Assembly: GCF_007830635.1 (NCBI RefSeq)
Contig: NZ_VLLA01000005.1
Span: forward strand, 328,768-392,767
DNA length: 64,000 nt
Reading direction: 5' to 3'
DNA from: Bradyrhizobium huanghuaihaiense
Lineage (GTDB): Bacteria; Pseudomonadota; Alphaproteobacteria; Rhizobiales; Xanthobacteraceae
The notes beneath the pieces were generated by a model that did no database searches, had not been told where the DNA came from, and saw only the letters and a list, made by a program, of their open reading frames with translations. The translations under genes were made by a program, and so were the position numbers. Within the stretch, counting starts at the first letter, position 1; every line of letters starts with the position of its first letter. This document shows, one piece after another, positions 37,698 to 46,000 of this stretch.

Positions 37698-40277
37698 TTA
37701 TCGGTCGGCTGACGAGGACCCTGCACAGCGCAGGACTTCCTGGAGGCTTCGCGCCAGATCTACAGAGCGAAAAGGTTTGCGTATGATCGGAAACTCATCC
37801 ACGGCATCATGTCGTTGCAACACATCCCTCGCGTAACCCGACGTGAGCAGTATCTTGATGCCTCTCCGCAGTCGCCTCGCTTCGCGAGCAAGCTCAACTC
37901 CGCTCATACCTTTTTGCATCACGATATCGCTGAACAAGAGTTCAAATTCCTGGTCGCTCTGAAGGATCCGAAGCGCCTCCGCGCCGCTCCGGGCACAAGA
38001 AACCTGATAGCCATGTACGGTCAGCATTTCCGACGTGACTTCCAGAATATCGTCGTTGTCATCAACCAACAGGATTCGCTCCGAGCCGCTTGTTATAGGC
38101 TGAGCCTGTCGGGTTTCTTCCTCAGGTTCAAGTTTCTGCGTGGCCTTAGGCAGATACAGAGCAATCGTGGTTCCCGCTCCAGGTGCACTTTCAATGGTAA
38201 TGTGTCCTCCGGACTGTCGGACAAAGCCATAGACCATGCTGAGGCCAAGCCCGGTCCCCTTGCCGACCTCCTTGGTCGTGAAGAAGGGCTCAAACGCCCG
38301 ATCCAGCACTTCAGGAGACATCCCGCCCCCGGTGTCTGTGACGGACAGCCTGACGTAGGCCCCCGCCAAACACCCCGCAATGGCGCCCTCTTCCGCTACG
38401 ATGTTCCGCGTTTCGATCTGGAGCACACCGCCATCTGGCATGGCATCACGTGCGTTCAGCACCAGGTTGAGGAGAGCGGTTTCCAGCAGCGACGGATCAA
38501 CCTGGCACAGCCATAACTGATCATCGGTCCGCAGCTTGACCTCGCATGCCGCCCCGACGGCCTGCCGAACGAGCCCCTGAAACGCGGAAATGAGCTGGTT
38601 GGCGTTGACCACCTTTGGGTTCAATGTTTGCCGCCGTGAAAACGCCAGAAGCTGCGCTGTCAGTTCTGTCCCCCGGTCAATGGCACGCCGTGCGGCTGCG
38701 GCGAACTTACGAACCTTGCCGACATCCGTGGCCGCGTCGACGAGTTCGAGATTCCCGGAGACCACCGTGAGCAGGTTGTTGAAGTCGTGCGCAACTCCGC
38801 CAGTGAGCTGGCCTACGGACTCCATCTTGTGGCTCTGGTGCAACTGCTCCTCGGCCAGGCGGCGCGCCTCCAGGGCATGCTTGTGTTCGGTGATATCGCG
38901 GAGAAAAATTGCGACACCCTGGCTGGAAGGAAACGCATTGATTGCGTACCAGATTTTCCGGAGCGGGCAGTACACTTCGGCGAACGCCGGATGATCCTCT
39001 GACACTTTCTCCCGAATTTGGTGCAAGATTTCCCTGTCACGGTCGCCTCGAAACGCCTCGAACAGAGTCATGCCGATGATATCGCGGCCCTCGGCGACCT
39101 GGGCCCAGGCCGGCCCGTTGATATAGCTGACGCGCCAGTCCCGATCGATGATGACTACGCTGTCGTTTGTGCTTTCAAAGATCGTAGTGATCCGGGCAGC
39201 CGCCTCCTCGGCTATCTCCTTTGCCTTGGACAATTCCTGCTCACGGTGCTCCAACGCGTCCGCCATGGTGTTGAATGCGTCGGCCACCCGCGCGATTTCT
39301 GCATTTCCGCTGATGTCTACGCGGCGCGCAAATTCACCGAGCCGCCATTGGTTCGCGGCATCGACCAGCTGCCCAAGCGGGCGATGGATGAACTGCCGGG
39401 CGCCCAACGACACCAGTGCCAACACCAGCGCGGTGCTCAAGAGGATCAGGAATGTGTCGCGCAGCGTTTCACGTTGGATCTCGGCGAAAGCCTGCGCCTT
39501 GTCGAGGCCGAAGCTGACGACAAGCCCGCCGGAGTCGTCCTGAAGGGCGGAGTAGCCTTCGATCCGCTCGACGCCATCGACATCGACGATATCGACCGCG
39601 CCGCGGTCGTCCACCGTCAAATGTTTGTCACCGGGCATCTTTGTACCGACAAACCGGTCGTTGTCGGGATAGCGGGCAAGATAGGTTCCGTTGCGGTCCG
39701 TGACGGCGAGCGCGACTCCTTTCGAAGCTCCCTTTTGAGCGATGTGGTCGGCGAGCCACTCCAGGCCCAGACTCGCAGCGACAACGCCGCCCATACTCCC
39801 ATTGTCGTCGTAGAACGGCAGTGCACACAGGATGACCTTCCGGCCTGACGCCAGACCTATCGAGAATTCTCCGACCGCGAACGCACCGGTCGCGAGCGCT
39901 CTCGCGAAGTAGGCGCGCTTGGAAACGTCAATCTGCTTTTGATCGCCGGTGTGGCAAAAACTCACGCCGTTCAAGTCGGTCGCGAAGAAGGTAATGAATG
40001 CGGGAAACCGCTCCTTCACCGCAGCGAGGTAAGTCGTGCATCCCAGGCTATCCCTCGACTTGATCTGTGGGAGTTCCGACAGCGCGATCAGGACCTGACG
40101 AATTCCCTGGACGATTTGTTGCTGGTCTGCCGCCGCGAGCTTGGCCAGGCTGAGCGCATGGTCCTGCACTTCGAGTTGGCGCGCGCACCGACGATCGAAT
40201 TCGTTGTACGCCTGGAGCGCGATCGCCGGCAAAAGCGCGACAGCCACCAGCAGGAATAGCCTTGACAGGAGAGTCAC
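37698..40277 (-). CDS. Hybrid sensor histidine kinase with Cache-PAS-receiver
   Basis: This is an 859-residue inner membrane protein. A first membrane helix (3-22) is followed by a periplasmic Cache-type sensor (about 30-270), a second helix (276-296), HAMP (about 297-350), PAS (about 365-465), HisKA with His497 in 'GGVAHDFNNLL', HATPase (N box 'NLVLNARDAM', G boxes 'DTGGGM' and 'GKGTGLGLSMVYGF'), and a C-terminal receiver with Asp784 in 'LFSDIVM'. It is the type that senses a small extracellular ligand. The start is GTG. It is convergent with response regulator 2. Confidence 0.92.
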   Translation of the reverse strand: MTLLSRLFLLVAVALLPAIALQAYNEFDRRCARQLEVQDHALSLAKLAAADQQQIVQGIRQVLIALSELPQIKSRDSLGCTTYLAAVKERFPAFITFFATDLNGVSFCHTGDQKQIDVSKRAYFARALATGAFAVGEFSIGLASGRKVILCALPFYDDNGSMGGVVAASLGLEWLADHIAQKGASKGVALAVTDRNGTYLARYPDNDRFVGTKMPGDKHLTVDDRGAVDIVDVDGVERIEGYSALQDDSGGLVVSFGLDKAQAFAEIQRETLRDTFLILLSTALVLALVSLGARQFIHRPLGQLVDAANQWRLGEFARRVDISGNAEIARVADAFNTMADALEHREQELSKAKEIAEEAAARITTIFESTNDSVVIIDRDWRVSYINGPAWAQVAEGRDIIGMTLFEAFRGDRDREILHQIREKVSEDHPAFAEVYCPLRKIWYAINAFPSSQGVAIFLRDITEHKHALEARRLAEEQLHQSHKMESVGQLTGGVAHDFNNLLTVVSGNLELVDAATDVGKVRKFAAAARRAIDRGTELTAQLLAFSRRQTLNPKVVNANQLISAFQGLVRQAVGAACEVKLRTDDQLWLCQVDPSLLETALLNLVLNARDAMPDGGVLQIETRNIVAEEGAIAGCLAGAYVRLSVTDTGGGMSPEVLDRAFEPFFTTKEVGKGTGLGLSMVYGFVRQSGGHITIESAPGAGTTIALYLPKATQKLEPEEETRQAQPITSGSERILLVDDNDDILEVTSEMLTVHGYQVSCARSGAEALRILQSDQEFELLFSDIVMQKGMSGVELAREARRLRRGIKILLTSGYARDVLQRHDAVDEFPIIRKPFRSVDLARSLQEVLRCAGSSSADR

Positions 40278-40374
40278 TTGCGATCTGGCCCCATTTGCGA
40301 TCAGCCGAAGGTCGACCGTCGCGGCCCCAATGCTTTCCGGGCACGCCGGCGTTAGGGGTCGCTGCTGTCATTTC

Positions 40375-41655
40375 TTACACCATTGCCCCCTTCTGCGGCT
40401 GGCCGCAGCGGAGCCGGCCGTAGAGTTCGAGGCTTGTTGAAGGCACCAGCAATCCGTGCAAAGCCGCGACCCGAAGATCGCACCAGATGTGCCCCATAGG
40501 ATCGGCAGTTCCCGCAGCCGATCCGCCATAGGCCGATGCGAGCGTGTCCGCCGCCTCCATGATGAGGCGAACGGCAAATGCGATGTCGCGACGAATCCGG
40601 GCGCGATCGAGTGTTGACATATACTCACCCATAGACTCCGCATTGCGATCGAGGGCTTCGGCTGCGCGCTGCACCAGCACATCCGCCGCATCGATTTTTG
40701 CGGTAATTTCTCCGATCTGCAAATGCGTCACGGCGGATTCGATTCTCTTTTCGTTGAGGCCGTAAATCATGCGGCCGGGCAAGCGATCAAGGAAGATGTC
40801 AACGGCAGTTTGTGCAGCGCCCAGAGCCGGGAAGAACTGCGAAATCGTTAGCAAGGGATCAGCAGCGGCGCGATACAGCGGCGCTGTTTCCGACGCTTTT
40901 TGAGTCTCACCAGCGAGCAATGCAGAGGCCGAAGTCACAAGCTCTTCGGCCACAAAGACGTCTTTGACAATCACGCCGGAACTGCCAGTGCCGCTGAGAC
41001 CCATTGCGTCCCAATCGTCCAAAATTTTGACGTCTTCGATTGGCACGAGAGCGAGGCCGTGGTCGATGATATTTCCAACGTCGTCTGCCAGGGGTATCGC
41101 AAGCACATCCCAGTTGGCATGATGGACGCCGGAATTGAAAGCCCATCGACCTTCCTCTATCACATAGCCTCCGGGCGCTTTGCGCACCGTGGCCTTTATG
41201 ACGGACGCAGCGACGCACCCGCGGAAACCGCCGGGCGTGGCGGACAACCGGTCTTTGACGTCTTTCGGAAACAGCGCATAATGGATCCATGCAGCGTTGT
41301 TCATCACCGCCGCAACCCAGCCAACGGATAGATCTCCGCGTCCCAGCTCTGTGATCGCGGCCTTGCTGGCCTTAACGTTTGCTTGCAAGCCGCCGTAGTT
41401 GCGGGGCGTCGACAGCCCAAACAGTCCGTTCGCAAAGAGGCGATCGAAAAGATCGTGCGGGATTCTGCCGATCGTGCGGATTTCATTCGAGCGGCAACGA
41501 AGCTCCGGTACAAAATTGCGAGCACGAGCCACAACTGTTTCATCCACCCCCGCCGATGAATCGTAACTGGTATCGGCACGATCTCTGCCATTCGTCCTAT
41601 GATACACCTTCACTTCTTGTTCTTGCGGAAGCTCAACTGCGTGTCGGTCTATCAT
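40375..41655 (-). CDS. Acyl-CoA dehydrogenase-fold flavin monooxygenase (group D)
   Basis: This 426-residue protein has the acyl-CoA dehydrogenase fold: an N-terminal helical domain ('HDLFDRLFANGLFGLSTPRNYGG'), a central beta domain ('WAFNSGVHHANWDVLAIP', 'DDWDAMGLSGTGSSGVIVKDVFV') and a C-terminal helical domain. The segment 'GTGSSGVIV' and the lack of the usual catalytic Glu context fit the HpaB/DszC/SfnC-like two-component hydroxylases rather than true dehydrogenases. It needs reduced flavin from a separate reductase, and none is encoded nearby. It is the last gene on the right side of island 1. Confidence 0.8.
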   Translation of the reverse strand: MIDRHAVELPQEQEVKVYHRTNGRDRADTSYDSSAGVDETVVARARNFVPELRCRSNEIRTIGRIPHDLFDRLFANGLFGLSTPRNYGGLQANVKASKAAITELGRGDLSVGWVAAVMNNAAWIHYALFPKDVKDRLSATPGGFRGCVAASVIKATVRKAPGGYVIEEGRWAFNSGVHHANWDVLAIPLADDVGNIIDHGLALVPIEDVKILDDWDAMGLSGTGSSGVIVKDVFVAEELVTSASALLAGETQKASETAPLYRAAADPLLTISQFFPALGAAQTAVDIFLDRLPGRMIYGLNEKRIESAVTHLQIGEITAKIDAADVLVQRAAEALDRNAESMGEYMSTLDRARIRRDIAFAVRLIMEAADTLASAYGGSAAGTADPMGHIWCDLRVAALHGLLVPSTSLELYGRLRCGQPQKGAMV

Positions 41656-42048
41656 TGCGCACCTGTTCTTTCGGGAAATAGCTGCTGTTGACGAGTCAGT
41701 GCGCCACGAACACTCCGTCGCGGCAGCCGCCTTGCTCGCCGATGTGCGCAGGTATGAGGCGACGAGCCGGTCACAGCATCGTTTCAGCTCGGACGAAGCG
41801 CGTTACAACTGTGACCAATTCCGATTTTTTGAAAGATTGGAGACCTTGATCGCTCGCCTACAAAATTCGGCAGCGATCGGATCGTCTCGTTGACGGAACT
41901 TCCAACAGATAAACGATCGTCGGCAAGTCAGGCTGGTTCGCCAAGCGAAAACTAGATCAGCTTCTCAGTCGCGGGACTGTCCTGTTGGATCGCGTCAAGC
42001 CCGACCCCCAGCATCCCTCGGACCGACTGATCAGACTTGCCGTGAATA

Positions 42049-42156
42049 GATTATTCTTGATCTCCCGGTGCACACGTCGTGCACACACCGCCCTCTAAAC
42101 AATTGAAGGACTTGAACTCTCATTCCAATCCATCATGGGAGCGACAGAAAAGCGAT
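42049..42156. repeat. Island right-end repeat, copy 1
   Basis: About 107 bp here match 49411-49517 with scattered differences and one indel. The repeat comprises a cttgatctcccggtgcacac stretch, a second gtgcacac, an 'acttgaactctc' segment, the 16-bp dusA core and 'gcgacagaaaa-cgat'. It marks the right end of island 1 joined to the left end of island 2. Confidence 0.78.
42124..42139. repeat. Attachment core B, between the islands
   Basis: This core is identical to cores A and C. On the minus strand, the sequence across it reads RFSVAPMMDW, the DusA N-terminus, as expected if island 2 once supplied the start of dusA before island 1 inserted. The next residue is Asn rather than Thr. Confidence 0.78.
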
Positions 42157-42210
42157 AATCCTGCGATTCCAACGATTTACCCCTAACCTCTCAATGGGAT
42201 GAAGCACGAA

Positions 42211-42244
42211 CGTGTGCACTCCAAACTAGACGAAATTGCACACG
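42211..42244. repeat. Inverted repeat cgtgtgca-N18-tgcacacg
   Basis: Perfect 8-bp arms (42211-42218 and 42237-42244) repeat the gtgcacac word that also occurs twice in each island end. They may be recombinase or excisionase arm sites, or an operator; this is inference. Confidence 0.4.
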
Positions 42245-42548
42245 TTTCTACCCGTTTTGACCGCTCAGTATACATGCGCGAACTCGCGCGCAGCCATCGG
42301 CGGACGTCTATGGCGATACAGACACCCAACGTCGTCCGCCGGCAGCTTGGATGCCTTTGGTCGAAGCGCGAGGGCAGGCGTCAGACGAGGCGCCAACGGT
42401 CCCTTGCCGAAGCGAGGCAACCGCCATATTCCCCGCAAAAGACGCGCACCGAAAGTGACAGCATTCGTCGCCATGTGGATGGAGGAGCACAAGTGGAAGG
42501 AAGCAGAGCCGCCCCGTTGACGCCGGATGCGATCGACTGATTGCCAGG

Positions 42549-42731
42549 CTACTTCATCAACCTGAAGCGCCCTGCTTCCACCTTGATCAGAAACGCCGAG
42601 CGCCCGTCGTGGTCGTTGTGATCGGTTGCGCTCGTCGTGGACAGGCCGTTGTTCGGATACACCTCCTTGCGAGGTTGGCCGTCCGAGATGGACCTTAAGT
42701 CCCTTACGCAGATGGACACCGTGAGATCCAT
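42549..42731 (-). pseudogene. C-terminal gene remnant, unidentified
   Basis: About 60 codons with protein-like composition ('EVYPNNGLSTTSATDHNDHD' then 'GRSAFLIKVEAGRFRLMK') end at a normal stop. There is no clear start or ribosome site. It looks like the C-terminus of a larger protein lost by rearrangement. The family is not identified. Confidence 0.35.
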
Positions 42732-43092
42732 CTGGCGATCTCAACTGACTAGAGCCTATTTTCGGTCTGGCAGCATTGCGCAGTCAAACCGAAGCGAGTT
42801 CGGCACGACGTTGCATTGAAGATGCAACAAGCGATGTGCTGTCAGCGGCTGACGTGCCACAGCGCGATCCAGCCCTCTTTCCGATAGCGCCGAGCGGGCA
42901 TAAACCAATGATTGCGAGAAAACGTCTGCAGACGATCCGCGCCGCTTGTTCGCGGCGCTTTGGCAGCTCCAGCTTAGGCTGGGCACACCTGCCCGTTTGT
43001 GGCAGATTCAGAGCTTAGGAAAGCACCTCCTCACCCAGCATCGGGTCACTTGGAGGCTTCCGGTTGAACCCATCATTTTCGGTTCGACGCGC

Positions 43093-46000
43093 ATGGACAA
43101 CAGATTCCAAGTGCTATGGGAGGACGATGCCCGCATCTTTTGCCGGGCTTTGTGTCCGGATTCCGATACCACCTGCAGAGCTGTATTGGCGGTACTTCCC
43201 AAGGCGAAGCACGCTTCGTCGGGCATCCTCGATCGGCTCGCTCACGAGTTCGAACTGAAGGACCAGCTGGATGGCGCGTGGGCAATGCGGCCGCTCGGGC
43301 TGGAGTACGACGGTGGTCACCCTGTTCTGCTGCTTGAATATCCTGGCGGCCAGCCACTCGAGCAGTTGCTTGGTGCGCCCATGGACATCGAACCCTTTTT
43401 GCGACTAGCAATCGAGATCGCGAGAGTCTTGAACAAGGTGCATCAGCGCGGCCTCGTTCACAAGGACGTTAAACCGGCGCATATACTGGTAAACTGCGAC
43501 GACGGACGGATCCGGTTCACCGGTTTCGGTATCGCTTCGCGCCTGGTCCGGGAGCGACGCACGCCCGGGCCGCCCGAGTTCATCGTGGGCACGCTCCCTT
43601 ACATGGCCCCCGAACAGACCGGGTGGATGAACCGCTCGATCGATTTCCGTAGCGACCTCTACTCGCTTGGTGTGACGCTCTATCAAATGCTGACTGCCTC
43701 GCTACCGTTCACCGCGGCACATTCGATGGAGTGGGTACATTGCCATATCGCGCGAAAGCCCGTACCGCCCAGCGAGCGCCTGAGCACTGTACCGACTGCA
43801 ATCTCGGCCGTAGTACTCAAGCTGCTCGCCAAGTCCGCGGAGGAACGTTATCAGAGCGCGCCGGGCCTTGAGCATGATCTATGCCGCTGCCTGCATGAAT
43901 GGGAAACCGAACGTCGGATCCAAGACTTTGCACTCGGGCAATACGACACGCCCGACCGGCTGCTGATCCCCGAAAAGCTCTATGGAAGAGACCGCGAGAT
44001 TGAAATCCTGCTGGGCGCGTTCGACCGCATGCTCAAGAGCGGCGTGCCGGAATTGGTGCTGGTTTCCGGCTATTCCGGCGTCGGCAAGTCCTCAGTGGTC
44101 AATGAGCTCCATCGTCGGCTTGTTCCGTCGCACGGACTGTTCGCATGGGGCAAGTTCGATCAATACAAACGCGACATTCCGTATTCGATGCTGGTCGAGG
44201 CATTTCGGAGCCTCGCGAGGTCTCTTCTAAGCAAGAATGACGTCGAGCTCGCGAACTGGCGCCAAGCCTTTCAAAATGCACTGGGCGCAAATGGCCAGCT
44301 TGTTGCCAACCTGATTCCTGAATTGCGGCTGATCATGGGAGAGCAGCCTCCCGTCCCTGATCTCCCGCCACCGCAGGCACAAAACCGCTTTCATCACGTA
44401 CTGCGGCGCTTCATAGGGGTATTCGCACGTTCCGAGCATCCGTTGGTACTTTTCCTCGACGATCTTCAATGGGTCGACGCCGCCACGTTGGATCTCATTG
44501 AGGATCTGTTGACCCGGACCGATCTGCAATACTTGATGCTGATCGGGTCCTTTCGAGACAACGAGGTTACCGCCGCCCATCCGTTACGGCGTCGGCTTGA
44601 AGCCATAGAGAACGCTGGTGCAAACCTACGACAGATCATCCTCGCGCCGCTTGCCGGCGAACACATTTCGCACCTGATTTCTGATGCTCTAGGCTGCGAT
44701 TTGCTGCATGCGGCGCCGCTCGCGCATTTGATCCACGATAAAACGGCCGGCAATCCATTCTTCGTGAATCAGTTCCTCCACGTACTCGCCGAAGAAGGCC
44801 TCGTCCGCTTTGATCATGACGCGAGGTGCTGGTGCTGGGATCTGGATCGCATTCACGCAAAGGGGCACACCGACAACGTCGTGGATTTGATGATCGCAAA
44901 GCTGGCACAGCTGCCGGCTGACACACAGAATACGCTGCGGGAGTTGGCCTGTCTCGGAAATTTCGCCGAAACCACGACACTCTCGGTCGTCCTCGGGCTC
45001 TCCGAGCAGCAGGTTCATGCGGCGCTCTGGGAGGCGGTCCGCCAGGAATTGATCGAGCAACAGGCTGATGCCTACAGGTTTGTCCACGACCGCGTACAAG
45101 AAGCTTGCTATTCGCTGATCCCGGAGCATCAACGCGCGGCGCTCCATCTGCGAATCGGACGGCAATTGCTGGCGCAGACATTCGGGGAGAAGCGCGAGAA
45201 GGCGATCTTCGCTCTCGTCAATCAGCTCAACCGCGGCGCGGCCTTGATCACCTCGCGAGATGAACGCGTGCAGCTTGCGGAGCTCAATCTGACAGCCAGC
45301 CTGCGCGCGCGGGCGTCGGCGGCCTACGCGGCATCGCTCAACTACGCCGTAACTGGTGCGGCATTGTTACCGTACGACTGTTGGGAGCGCTTCCAGCGGC
45401 TTGCCTTTTTACTCGAGCTGCATCGCGCCGAATGCGAGTTCGTGACCGGCGCTGTCGTTGAGGCGGAACAGCGCTTACAGGACCTGACGACGCGGATCTC
45501 GAGTGCAACTGACCTTGCAGTCGTCGCACGCCGGCGGGTGGATTTGTATACCGCGCTAAGCAAGCCGGACCGCGCGGTTGGCGCCGGTCTCAGCTGTCTG
45601 GAGCAATTCGGGATTCGATGGCTGGCCCACCCAAGCGATGATCACGTCCGACAGGAATACGAGCGCGTCCGATCTCGCCTCGGAAACCGAGCCATCGAGC
45701 AGGTGTTGGATCTACCGCTGATGACCGATCCGCTCGCACTGGCCATGTTGGATCTTTTGACGGCCCTCATGCCGCCTGCATTCTTCACCGATACGAACCT
45801 TCGCTCGCTGGTAGTCATCAAAGCGGTGGATGTCAGCCTGGAGTGGGGGAACAACGATGCTTCCTGCGTTCCCTACGTCATGTTCGGCGCCATTGCCGGC
45901 GCGCGCTTCGACGACTATGAGGCGGGGCTTCGATTGAGCCGTATCGGCACTGAACTGGTCGAGCGGCGCGGATTTTCGCTCGTTCAAGCGAGGACCGACC

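Larger units (their letters stand above)
18640..42139. mobile_element. Putative dusA-integrated genomic island 1
   Basis: The region is bounded by identical 16-bp dusA cores at 18640 and 42124. dusA is an established target for islands and prophages that recombine at its 5' end and supply a new N-terminus. The island's right end (42049-42123) is shared with the right end of island 2, showing related elements. Cargo includes a transporter/oxidase operon, aromatic and keto-acid metabolism, regulators and decayed genes. No integrase gene is recognisable, so it is probably fixed. Confidence 0.68.
41656..42945. other. Gene-poor junction between islands 1 and 2
   Basis: About 1.3 kb without a convincing complete gene. 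It contains the shared island-end repeat (42049-42156), att core B (42124-42139), an 8-bp inverted repeat of the cgtgtgca type (42211-42244) and a likely gene remnant (42549-42731, minus). Other open frames look non-coding. Confidence 0.6.

Noticed and set aside
42199..42744. Overlapping frames of 94-159 codons near the island junction
   Set aside because: Low-complexity basic translations on both strands without motifs; only the short tail at 42549-42731 looks coding.
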